Shown: one piece after another, positions 11,623 through 22,430 of the stretch
Layout of the letters: each line of letters starts with the position of its first letter
Numbering within the stretch: position 1 is the stretch's first letter
Assembly: GCA_031761405.1 (NCBI GenBank)
Contig: JASEVX010000013.1
Location: 56,978,603 to 57,042,602, forward strand
DNA: 64,000 nt
Reading direction: 5' to 3'
Source: Serripes groenlandicus
Taxonomy: Eukaryota; Mollusca; Bivalvia; Cardiida; Cardiidae
Made by a program: the position numbers and the translations under genes
Notes under the pieces: model-generated
What the model was told of the DNA's origin: nothing
The model's input: the letters and a program-made list of their open reading frames with translations, nothing else
The model's database searches: none

Positions 11623-13475
11623 GCAAACTGTATGAATTTAGCAGATAGCATGATTCAAGGAAGCTTAAGAATTTCAATATGTTTATAAATTGCAGATGAC
11701 CTTGACACTTCCAAAAATAGAGTTCGTTTCATTCAATATTTCTGGACATCGTATCGTTTCTCTGACTTCTAAGTACGTTTACCGGGCTTATTTCATATTG
11801 TCTATTTAAACGCTCTATGCTGTGGGTTCTCTAGAGGTTTCTTTTTTTACATGAATTTTAAAATCCCAAGTCAATATTCCAGGATATTTTGTATACATTG
11901 ATAACATGTTGTCTATATTTAGTCATGTTCTAACTTGATTTTATGAAAAGGAGTTCAAGAGTTCAAAGCAGGTTAATGTGTCGAGGTTAAACTGAAGAGT
12001 TAGAGTTTGACATTTATTTAATGCTTGGTGCGGTATGAACTGGTATGCACTTACTATATGTTCAAAGAGATACCTGTTATTATCATGGCAACGAATCTAT
12101 GTGAGGGAGTATTGTCATCAACAAACAAAATAGAATGATAATAATATTCTACCTTTTAATATATGAAAGCTTACACATTTTATTGAGTTAAAATGATGTA
12201 CGCCTTCACAATTTGTGTGTGTATGGTTTTGCTGAAGGAAGGATTGCTTAGTTTTCCACTGTTTTCCACAGCTTTACAGTCATATCATTTCATGTGTTTC
12301 TGGCTTTATCGCACTTGTACTCCAACCAACATATCCCAAAGGCATCATCGGCAACTCCCCATATATACACCTATGCAGCAATGCCTTTTGCCGCCACAAT
12401 GTTTCTAACGTTATCCAATAAAGGGTGTTTTATTTAAATAAAATGAGACGTTTTTGGAAAAGGGAATAAGAGGTCCAACAACTGGAAATGCTTCATTAGT
12501 ATCCTTACATGCTGCTGTTAACTTATGACATTTACTGAATGATGGTCAGCAAGTTTCGTCCACTTTTGAGAGAGTAGTTGAATTGTGTATGTCTTTTCCC
12601 TATTGCTGTGCAATATAAACTGTTCATGGTCCAACGAAATGATCGTGTTATGTCCAATGTTACTGTTAAATGGATTGGTGAACTTATATAAATTCTGATT
12701 CAAATACTCTGCCATATGTTATGAATGCTTCAAACATTGGAAAATTACAGTTAATCTTTGTCATATGACACACATTCACTGATTTAGCACATATTTGAAA
12801 TTTCTATATATATATTACTGCCCCTTTTATCAAAAAGATAAAATATAATAATTTCGATGAGTGTCTGTATGAATTATCGCACAGGCTATTAATTTACAAC
12901 CAAAGCTTCGAATTGATGGAGTTATATTGGTTCATAAGTTCCCGAAAATGTGCACATATTATATAATCAGTTTCTTAAACAAAAATGGTGTCTAGAGTTG
13001 ACTTAGTTACTCATCCAAAGATCATGGATAAGTGACCTGTATTTTCTCTCAACACATTTAAAGACTGATTCAGTCCGGGCTGTTTCTCAGCAAACACTGA
13101 TTACAATGAAACTTGACGAACAGTTTAAATGAGATACATTCATATACACATCTGTTTCAACTATAATGTCTATAAGGTAATGACAACCTATACTCTACAT
13201 TAAGTAGATGTTGGTGTTGTGGCTTTCTTTCTCTCTATATATCTCCCTCTGTGTTTCTCTTTTCCTCTCCGTATCTATTTCGCTTTTCTAAATGTATCCG
13301 TCTCTGTCCCTCTGTATATATCTCTCTCTAATTGTATTTATGTCTTACCAAAGGATCAATTCAGTAACATACTTTATATTTCCATATATATGTTTCTATC
13401 TGGCTCTCTCTGTCTCACTCTGTATATATCTCTTTGAATATCTCACTCGCTCTCGCAGCAGGTCTAAGATTTGAT
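11623..13475. other. Intergenic, nothing recognised
   Basis: AT-rich, with pyrimidine-rich stretches from about 13215 (tctctctatatatctccctc-like) leading into the CT microsatellite region. Short open frames at 12193-12408, 12518-12715 and 13219-13474 are either featureless or low-complexity. Confidence 0.5.
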
Positions 13476-13672
13476 CACCGGCCAATTCATACCAAGACTT
13501 TATAAATGGTAGCAATGGCTTTCTCTTCTTGATGCTCATCAGAGTTGCGTGGTGATCAATACGACTGACTGACTGGTGTCAGGATTAATGCAGCAATAGT
13601 ACTGATAACTAACCAGGAAACGCAGTGATATAACTGGATTTTTTTTAAAGCGGCGTTAACAACCACACAATA
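13476..13672 (+). mobile_element. SINE fragment, 5'-truncated
   Basis: Contains the conserved body block ctgactgactggtgtcagga, then ccaggaaacgcagtgatat and the tail aaagcggcgttaacaaccac. These match the body and tail of the SINEs at 7334-7567 (-) and 63805-64000 (+). The tRNA-derived head is missing. Confidence 0.8.
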
Positions 13673-13689
13673 AATACACTCACCCTCTC

Positions 13690-14161
<472 letters not shown>

Positions 14162-14861
14162 ATATCACGGCAATGCAGTGTATTCTGCTGTAAGAGTTTA
14201 TAGTTAAAATCACGGCCAAGTGGTGTTTATTCTGTAATAGAGGTTTATAGTGTTATCACAGTCACGTGGTGTTCATTATGTTTATATCACGACAATGCAG
14301 TGTATCTGTTTTCAAGAGTTGTATCTTCACATCATGGCAATGCAATGTATTCTTTTTTTTAAAGAGTTTTATCTTCACATCACGACATGCAATGTATTCT
14401 GTTTTTAACGAGTTTTATCTAAACATTCACGATAATGCAGTTTATTCTGTTTTAAATAGTTTTATCTTCACATCACGGCAATGTAATGTATTCTGCTTTA
14501 AAAAAAATTATATTTATATCACGGCTAATACAGTGAATTCTACCTTTTAAGAATTGTATAAGTATATCACGGCAATGCAATGTATTCTGATTTAAAGAGT
14601 TGTATAGGTATATCACGGCAAGACAATGCATTATCCCTTTAAAGAGTTTTATAGGTATATCACAACAATACAATGTATTCTGCTTTAGCGATTTGTATAG
14701 GTTTATCACGGCAATTCAATGTATTCTGTTTTAAAGAGTTTTATCTTCACATCACGGCAATGCAATGTATTCTGCGTTAAAGAGTTTCATATTTGTATCA
14801 CGGCAATACAGTGTATTCAACCTTTAAGAATTGTATAGGTATATCAGGGCAATGCAATGTA
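14162..14861. repeat. 46-bp satellite, left arm
   Basis: Units read tataggtatatcacggcaat then gcaatgtattctgctttaaa, period about 46-47 bases. Outer units are degenerate (cacggccaagtggtgttta variant), inner ones nearer 14600-14860 are more uniform. The same family flanks the E array on its right (42665-44342) and appears in three short islands inside it. The array is cut at 14860-14861 (TA) by the first E copy. Confidence 0.95.
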
Positions 14862-15470
14862 TAGAATGAGTGTAGTGGAACAGAATTATTCTATTCTGTT
14901 CTACGGAACAAATGTCTATAGGCTATTGGGACACAATGTGTTGTAAAATTCAGCGATCTGGGGACAAAGAAATCGGTGAGAACGATTTCGCTGGAATTAG
15001 CCACACTGATAGACCACAATGCGATCTAGGTCTGGGCGGTTTCGTTATATCTGGGAAAAATCTAGTTTTAGATATTTTTAAGGTTAAAACCCGAAAAATC
15101 GACATTTTGACTAGATATTTCTGTAGATCTCGTACCAGCAAATAACGGAATCAGCTAGAGACCTGAAATTTAAACTGAAACTTGTCAAAGATCCAGTGCA
15201 AACAACGGTGTTTTTAAATTTCTCATACATTTAGTTTTGATAGTTGGAGAATGCTTTTAATAGGGGCTCTTGAATCAAATATTTTCACGTGACCAAATAC
15301 TTGGAAAGTGACGTCACGTTCAGCACTTCAGCGGTATGACGTCATAACGTTATCGCTTTGGCGCCAAAACCAATAGTATGGTGTGTTTATCTTTTAGACT
15401 TGCGGAAATAATTTTGGTATTGCCAAAAAACCTTGAGTGTCATCAATTGTTACGTTTTGAATCATGTATA
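14862..15470 (+). mobile_element. E copy 1 (short form, 5' part; split)
   Basis: Starts in the 46-bp satellite. Lacks the last ~127 bases, which reappear at 21492-21618, so six kilobases of other copies appear to have been inserted into it at a TA. A one-base deletion follows tgtctata (compare other copies). Its perfect TTTGGCGCCAAA palindrome is at 15357-15368 and its TGACGTCA sites at 15309-15316 and 15337-15344. Confidence 0.9.
15357..15368. promoter_or_regulatory. E2F-type palindrome TTTGGCGCCAAA (representative)
   Basis: A perfect 12-base palindrome matching the strong E2F site, present in the short-form copies; several long copies carry TTTGGCGCCAAA and others a one-base variant (TTGGGCGCCAAA). 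It lies just downstream of the paired TGACGTCA sites. Match to consensus is seen; binding is not shown. Confidence 0.4.
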
Positions 15471-16258
15471 TAGAATGAGTGTAGTGGAACAGAATTATTC
15501 TATTCTGTTCTACGGAACAAATGTCTATACGGCTATTGGGACACAATGTGTTGTAAAATTCAGCGATTTGTGGACAAAGAAATCGGTGAGAACGATTTCG
15601 CTGAAATTAGCCACACTGATAGACCACAATGCGATCTAGGTCTGGGCGGTTTCGTCATATCTGGGAAAAATCTAGTTTTATATATTTTTAAGGTTAAAAC
15701 CCGAAAAATCGACATTTTGACTACATATTTCTGTAGATCTCGTACCAGCAAATAACGGAATCAGCTAGAGACCTGAAATTTAAACTGAAACTTGTCAAAG
15801 ATCCAGTGCAAACAACGGTGTTTTTAAATTTCTCATACATTTAGTTTTGATAGTTGGAGAATGCTTTTAATAGGGGCTCTTAAATCAAATATTTTCACGT
15901 GACCAAATACTTGGAAAGTGACGTCACGTTCAGCACTTCAGCGATATGACGTCATAACGTTACAGTGGTGCAGAGGTAGAGCGTCGGCCTCTCGTATCAA
16001 AGGTCCCTGGTTCGAGTCCCGTGATGAGCGGGTCCTTTTGAGATTTTTCAACACAAAACGGCACGAGTACTGGTTAAGTCTCCAGGAAGCAGACATCGAG
16101 TGTGAGTAATCTAAGCTTAAAGCTTGTTTCGCAATCGATGTAAAATAAATAAGTTTAAACTAAACTTGGGCGCCAAATCCCGATAATAATGTTCTATTTA
16201 TCTTTTAGACTTACGGAGATAATGTTGGTGTTGCAAAATACTAGTTTCATCAATTGTA
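15471..16258 (+). mobile_element. E copy 2 (long form, 3'-truncated)
   Basis: Carries the tRNA-like module (about 15961-16045). Stops at caattgta, about 120 bases short of the usual end, where copy 3 begins. The missing end was not found elsewhere in the window. Confidence 0.85.
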
Positions 16259-17164
16259 TAGAATGAGTGTAGTGGAACAGAATTATGCTATTCTGTTCTA
16301 CGGAACAAATGTCTATACGGCTATTGCGACACAATGTGTTGTAAAATTCAGCGATTTGTGGACAAAGAAATCGGTGAGAACGATTTCGCTGAAATTAGCC
16401 ACACTGATAGACCACAATGCGATCTAGGTCTGGGCGGTTTCGTTATATCTGGGAAAAATCTAGTTTCAGATATTTTTAAGGTTAAAACCCGAAAAATCGA
16501 CATTTTGACTACATATTTCTGTAGATCTCGCACTAGCAAAAAACGGATTCAGCTAGAGACATGAAATTCATACTGGAACTTGTCCAATATCCAGTACAAA
16601 CAACGGTGTTTTTAGATTTCTCATACATTCAGTTTGGATTCTTGGAGAAAGCTTTCAATAGGGGTTCTTGATTTAAAAAAAATCTGTGGGCGTGACTAGG
16701 AAAGTGACGTCACGTCAGCGGTTGACGTCATAACGTTACAGTGGGGCAGAGGTAGAGCGTCGGCCTCTCGTATCAAAGGTCCCTGGTTCGAGTCCCGTGA
16801 TGAGCGGGTCCTTTTGAGATTTTTCCACACAAAACGGCACGAGTACTGGTTAAGTCTCCAGGAAGCAGACATCGAGTGTGAGTAATCTAAGCTTAAAGCT
16901 TGTTTCGCAATCGATGTAAAATAAATAAGTTTAAACTAAACTTGGGCGCCAAATCCCGATAATAATGTTCTATTTATCTTTTAGACTTACGGAGATAATT
17001 TTGTTGTTGCAAAATACTAGTTTCATCAATTGTTACGTTTTGGATCATGTTAGAATCGAAATAATAGTATCAGCATTATGTGTGGTCGGTTGGTAGTTCG
17101 GGTGCAATTCTGCTCCTCTCCACTCATTCTATCCCGCGAAACCCTTAAGGTGTCGCCTTTCTAG
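16259..17164 (+). mobile_element. E copy 3 (long form)
   Basis: Complete, 906 bp, ends CTAG followed by TA and copy 4. The middle segment is of the variant containing gtgggcgtgactagg in place of the cacgtgacc box. Confidence 0.9.
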
Positions 17165-17166
17165 TA

Positions 17167-18071
17167 TAGAATGAGTGTAGTGGAACAGAATTATTCTATT
17201 CTGTTCTATGGAATAAATGTCTATACGGCTATTGGGACACAATGTGTTGTAAAATTCAGCGATTTGTGGACAAAGAAATCGGTGAGAACGATTTCGCTGA
17301 AATTAGCCACATTGATAGACCACAATGCGATCTAGGTCTGGGCGGTTTCGTTATATCTGGGAAAAATCTAGTTTCAGAGATTTTTAAGGTTAAAACCCGA
17401 AAAATCGACATTTTGACTACATATTTCTGTAGATCTCGTACTAGCAAAAAACGGAATCAGTTAGAGACCTGAAATTCATACTGAAACTTGTCCGAGATCC
17501 AGTGCAAACAACGGTGTGTTTAGATTTCTCATACATTTAGTTTTGATAGTTGGAGAATGCTTTTAATAGGGGCTCTTGAATCAAATATTTTCACGTGACC
17601 AAATACTTGGAAAGTGACGTCACGTTCAGCGCTTCAGCGGTATGACGTCATAACGTTACAGTGGTGCAGAGGTAGAGCGTCGGCCTCTCGTACCAAAGGT
17701 CCCTGGTTCGAGTCCCGTGATGAGCGGGTCCTTTTGAGATTTTTCCACACAAAACGGCACGAGTACAGGAAGCAGACATCGAGTGTGATTAATTTAAGCT
17801 TAAAGCTTGTTTCGCAACCGATGTAAAATAAATAAGTTTAAACTAAACTTTGGCGTCAAATCTCGATAATAATGTTCTATTTATCTTTTAGACTTACGGA
17901 GATAATTTTGGTGTTGCAAAATACTAGTTTCATCAATTGTTACGTTTTGGATCATGTTAGAATCGAAATAATATATTCAGCATTGTGTGTGGTCGGTTGG
18001 TAGTTCCGATGCAATTCTGCTCCTCTCCACTCATTCTATCCCGCGAAACCCTTAAGGTGTCGCCTTTCTAG
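17167..18071 (+). mobile_element. E copy 4 (long form, mosaic)
   Basis: 905 bp. Mosaic: the first third matches the aaaaaacgg/ccgagatcc variant, the middle matches the short-form variant with cacgtgacc, and the end matches the long form. A ~14-base deletion removes actggttaagtctcc after the module. Confidence 0.9.
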
Positions 18072-18498
18072 TATAGAATGAGTGTAGTGGAACAGAATTA
18101 TTCTATTCTGTTCTACGGAACAAATGTCTATACGGCTATTGGGACACAATGTGTTGTAAAATTCAGCGATTTGTGGACAAAGAAATCGGTGAGAACGATT
18201 TCGCTGAAATTAGCCACACTGATAGACCACAATGCGATCTAGGTCTGGGCGGTTTCGTTATATCTGGGAAAAATCTAGTTTCAGAGATTTTTAAGGTTAA
18301 AACCCGAAAAATCGACATTTTGACTACATATTTCTGTAGATCTCGTACCAGCAAATAACGGAACCAGCTAGAGACCTGAAATTTAAACTGAAACTTGTCA
18401 AAGATCCAGTGCAAACAACGGTGTTTTTAAATTTCTCATACATTTAGTTTTGATAGTTGGAGAATGCTTTTAATAGGGGCTCTTGAATCAAATATTTT

Positions 18499-18557
18499 CA
18501 CGTGACCAAATACTTGGAAAGTGACGTCACGTTCAGCACTTCAGCGGTATGACGTCA
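18499..18557. promoter_or_regulatory. Paired CRE palindromes plus E-box (representative, copy 5)
   Basis: CACGTG in the context tcacgtgacc at 18499-18504, then perfect TGACGTCA at 18522-18529 and again at 18550-18557, eleven bases before the tRNA-like A box. The two TGACGTCA sites are retained in most copies of both long and short forms; the E-box only in copies with the short-form middle segment. TGACGTCA is the consensus for CREB/ATF bZIP factors and occurs upstream of some Pol III genes such as vertebrate 7SL RNA. Function here is inference. Confidence 0.45.
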
Positions 18558-18568
18558 TAACGTTACAG

Positions 18569-18642
18569 TGGTGCAGAGGTAGAGCGTCGGCCTCTCGTAT
18601 CAAAGGTTCCTGGTTCGAGTCCCGTGATGAGCGGGTCCTTTT
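18569..18642 (+). promoter_or_regulatory. tRNA-derived Pol III-like module (representative, copy 5)
   Basis: Perfect A box TGGTGCAGAGG (18569-18579) and perfect B box GGTTCGAGTCC (18612-18622) are 32 bases apart, as in tRNA genes, followed by a T4 run at 18639-18642 and a T5 run at 18647-18651. The acceptor and T stems do not pair, so it is not a working tRNA gene; it looks like a captured tRNA/SINE head. It is present in 22 of 33 E copies and absent from the short form, where cgtta joins directly to tcgctttggcgcc. A transcript of roughly 80-95 nt is possible but not shown. Confidence 0.7.
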
Positions 18643-18993
18643 GAGATTTTTCATCACAAAACGGCACGAGTACTGGTTAAGTCTCCAGGAAGCAGACATC
18701 GAGTGTGATTAATTTAAGCTTAAAGCTTGTTTCGCAATCGATGTAAAATAAATAAGTTTAAACTAAACTTGGGCGCCAAATCCCGATAATAATGTTCTAT
18801 TTATCTTTTAGACTTACGGAGATAATTTTGGTGTTGCAAAATACTAGTTTCATCAATTGTTACGTTTTGGATCATGTTAGAATCGAAATAATATATTCAG
18901 CATTGTGTGTGGTCGGTTGGTAGTTCGGATGCAATTCTGCTCCTCTCCACTCATTCTATCCCGCGAAACCCTTAAGGTGTCGCCTTTCTAGTA

Positions 18994-19910
18994 TAGAATG
19001 AGTGTAGTGGAACAGAATTATTCTATTCTGTTCTACGGAACAAATGTCTATACGGCTATTGGGACACAATGTGTTGTAAAATTCAGCGATTTGTGGACAA
19101 AGAAATCGGTGAGAACGATTTCGCTGAAATTAGCCACACTGATAGACCACAATGCGATCTAGGTCTGGGCGGTTTCGTTATATCTGGGAAAAATCTAGTT
19201 TCAGAGATTTTTAAGGTTAAAACCCGAAAAATCGACATTTTGACTACATATTTCTGTAGATCTCGTACCAGCAAATAACGGAACCAGCTAGAGACCTGAA
19301 ATTTAAACTGAAACTTGTCAAAGATCCAGTGCAAACAACGGTGTTTTTAAATTTCTCATACATTTAGTTTTGATAGTTGGAGAATGCTTTTAATAGGGGC
19401 TCTTGAATCAAATATTTTCACGTGACCAAATACTTGGAAAGTGACGTCACGTTCAGCACTTCAGCGGTATGACGTCATAACGTTACAGTGGTGCAGAGGT
19501 AGAGCGTCGGCCTCTCGTATCAAAGGTTCCTGGTTCGAGTCCCGTGATGAGCGGGTCCTTTTGAGATTTTTCATCACAAAACGGCACGAGTACTGGTTAA
19601 GTCTCCAGGAAGCAGACATCGAGTGTGATTAATTTAAGCTTAAAGCTTGTTTCGCAATCGATGTAAAATAAATAAGTTTAAACTAAACTTGGGCGCCAAA
19701 TCCCGATAATAATGTTCTATTTATCTTTTAGACTTACGAGATAATTTTGGTGTTGCATAATACTAGTTTCATCAATTGTTACGTTTTGGATCATGTTAGA
19801 ATCGAAATAATATATTCAGCATTGTGTGTGGTCGGTTGGTAGTTCGGATGCAATTCTGCTCCTCTCCACTCATTCTATCCCGCGAAACCCTTAAGGTGTC
19901 GCCTTTCTAG
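18994..19910 (+). mobile_element. E copy 6 (long form)
   Basis: 917 bp; near-identical twin of copy 5, differing by cttacgag for cttacggag and gcataatac for gcaaaatac near the end. Confidence 0.92.
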
Positions 19911-19912
19911 TA

Positions 19913-20699
19913 TAGAATGAGTGTAGTGGAACAGAATTATTCTATTCTGTTCTACGGAACAAATGTCTATACGGCTATTGGGACACAATGTGTTGTAAAA
20001 TTCAGCGATTTGTGGACAACGAAATCGGTGAGAACGATTTCGCTGAAATTAGCCACACTGATAGACCACAATGCGATCTAGGTCTGGGCGGTTTCGTTAT
20101 ATCTGGGAAAAATCTAGTTTCAGAGATTTTTAAGGTTAAAACCCGAAAAATCGACATTTTGACTACATATTTCTGTAGATCTCGCACTAGCAAAAAACGG
20201 AATCAGCTAGAGACCTGAAATTCATACTGAAACTTGTCCGAGATCCGGTGCAAACAACGGTGTTTTTAGATTTCTCATACATTCAGTTTGGATTCTTGGA
20301 GAAATCTTTCAATAGGGGTTCTTGATTTAAAAAAAATCTGTGGGCGTGACTAGGAAAGTGACGTCACGTCAGCGGTTGCGTCATAACGTTACAGTGGTGC
20401 AGAGGTAGAGCGTCGGCCTCTCGTATCAAAGGTCCCTGGTTCGAGTCCCGTGATGAGCGGGTCCTTTTGAGATTTTAATGATTTAATTTTGAGATAATAA
20501 TGTTCTATTTATCTTTTAGACTTACGGAGATAATTTTGTTGTTGCAAAATACTAGTTTCATCAATTGTTACGTTTTGGATCATGTTAGAATCGAAATAAT
20601 AGTATCAGCATTGTGTGTGGCCGGTTGGTAGTTCGGGTGCAATTCTGCTCCTCTCCACTCATTCTATCCTGCGAAACCCTTAAGGTGTCGCCTTTCTAG
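19913..20699 (+). mobile_element. E copy 7 (intermediate form)
   Basis: 787 bp. After the tRNA-like module the sequence jumps from gagatttt to aatgatttaattttgagat, removing about 118 bases relative to long copies. The second TGACGTCA is damaged (gcggttgcgtcataac). Confidence 0.9.
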
Positions 20700-20701
20700 T
20701 A

Positions 20702-21489
20702 TAGAATGAGTGTAGTGGAACAGAATTATTCTATTCTGTTCTACGGAACAAATGTCTATACGGCTATTGGGACACAATGTGTTGTAAAATTCAGCGATTT
20801 GTGGACAAAGAAATCGGTGAGAACGATTTCGCTGAAATTAGCCACACTTATAGACCACAATGCGATCTAGGTCTGGGCGGTTTCGTTATATCTGGGAAAA
20901 ATCTAGTTTCAGAGATTTTTAAGGTTAAAACCCGAAAAATCGACATTTTGACTACATATTTCTGTAGATCTCGCACTAGCAAAAAACGGAATCAGCTAGA
21001 GACCTGAAATTCATACTGAAACTTGTCCGAGATCCGGTGCAAACAACGGTGTTTTTAGATTTCTCATACATATAGTTTGGATTCTTGGAGAAAGCTTTCA
21101 ATAGGGGTTCTTGATTTTAAAAAAATCTGTGGGCGTGACTAGGAAAGTGACGTCACGTCAGCGGTTGACGTCATAACGTTACATTGGTGCAGAGGTAGAG
21201 CGTCGGCCTCTCGTATCAAAGGTCCCTGGTTCGAGTCCCGTGATGAGCGGGTCCTTTTGAGATTTTAATGATTTAATTTTGAGATAATAATGTTCTATTT
21301 ATCTTTTAGACTTACGGAGATAATTTTGTTGTTGCAAAATACTAATTTCATCAATTGTTACGTTTTGGATCATGTTAGAATCGAAATAATAGTATCAGCA
21401 TTGTGTGTGGCCGGTTGGTAGTTCGGGTGCAATTCTGCTCCTCTCCACTCATTCTATCCTGCGAAACCCTTAAGGTGTCGCCTTTCTAG
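20702..21489 (+). mobile_element. E copy 8 (intermediate form)
   Basis: 788 bp, closely related to copy 7. Ends CTAG, followed by TA and the 3' remainder of copy 1. Confidence 0.9.
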
Positions 21490-21491
21490 TA

Positions 21492-21618
21492 AGAATTGAA
21501 ATTACATATTCATAACATATATATTTAGTATTGCGTGTGGCCAGTTGGTAGTTCGGTATAATTCTGCTCCTCTTCACTCATTCTATCCCGCGAAACCCTT
21601 AAGGTGTCGCCTATCTAG
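21492..21618 (+). mobile_element. 3' remainder of E copy 1
   Basis: 127 bases from agaattgaaattacatattc to CTAG. It is exactly the segment missing from copy 1 (which stops at atcatgta), and it is of the short-form sequence, unlike copy 8 beside it. Read together, copies 2-8 lie inside copy 1. Confidence 0.75.
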
Positions 21619-21620
21619 TA

Positions 21621-22355
21621 TAGAATGAGTGTAGTGGAACAGAATTATTCTATTCTGTTCTATGGAACAAATGTCTATACGGCTATTGGGACACAATGTG
21701 TTGTAAAATTCAGCGATCTGGGGACAAAGAAATCGGTGAGAACGATTTCGCTGAAATTAGCCACACTGATAGACCACAATGCGATCTAGGTCTGGGCGGT
21801 TTCGTTATATCTGGGAAAAATCTAGTTTTAGATATTTTTAAGGTTAAAACCCGAAAAATCGACATTTTGACTACATATTTCTGTAGATCTCGTACCAGCA
21901 AATAACGGAATCAGCTAAAGACCTGAAATTTAAACTGAAACTTGTCAAAGATCCAGTGCAAACAACGGTGTTTTTAAATTTCTCATACATTTAGTTTTGA
22001 TAGTTGGAGAATGCTTTTAAAAGGGGCTCTTGAATCAAATATTTTCACGTGACCAAATACTTGGAAAGTGACGTCACGTTCAGCACTTCAGCGGTATGAC
22101 GTCATAACGTTATCGCTTTGGCGCCAAAACCAATAGTATGGTGTGTTTATCTTTTAGACTTGCGGAAATAATTTTGGTGTTGCCAAAAAACCTTGAGTGT
22201 CATCAATTGTTACGTTTTGAATCATGTAATAATTGAAATTACATATTTATAACATATATATTTAGTATTGCGTGTGGCCAGTTGGTAGTTCGGTATAATT
22301 CTGCTCCTCTTCACTCATTCTATCCCGCGAAACCCTTAAGGTGTCGCCTATCTAG
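21621..22355 (+). mobile_element. E copy 9 (short form, complete)
   Basis: 735 bp; used as the structural reference for the short form. Its right end is followed by TA and ttctgatttaaagag, satellite sequence that fits exactly onto the satellite left of copy 1 (14848-14861). Confidence 0.93.
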
Positions 22356-22357
22356 TA

Positions 22358-22430
22358 TTCTGATTTAAAGAGTTGTATTGGTATATAACGGCAATATAAT
22401 GCATTCTGCCTTTAAAGAGTTATATAGGTA
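22358..22430. repeat. 46-bp satellite island 1
   Basis: About one and a half units of the flanking satellite (ttctgatttaaagagttgta ... ttatataggta), ending at a TA where copy 10 starts. Confidence 0.9.

Larger units (their letters stand above)
18074..18991 (+). mobile_element. E copy 5 (long form)
   Basis: 918 bp and almost identical to copy 6, with only a few differences seen in more than 900 bases, all near the 3' end. This is the most recent duplication visible in the array. Confidence 0.92.

Noticed and set aside
15546..15755. A 69-76 codon open frame (beginning MCCKIQR) present in most E copies, as if E encoded a small protein
   Set aside because: It is repeated only because the copies are nearly identical. 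The opposite strand of the same segment is open as well (63 codons), copies 1 and 22 break it or its surroundings, and no family is recognised. A codon-substitution test over many copies would be needed to reopen this.
15918..16109. A 63-codon open frame over the tRNA-like module (beginning MTSRSALQRYD)
   Set aside because: It covers the CRE sites, A box and B box, which explain the conservation better; it is shifted or shortened in several copies.
18561..18640. A true tRNA gene in each long E copy
   Set aside because: A and B boxes are perfect, but the acceptor stem pairs at only about three of seven positions and the T stem is mismatched, so it cannot fold as a working tRNA.
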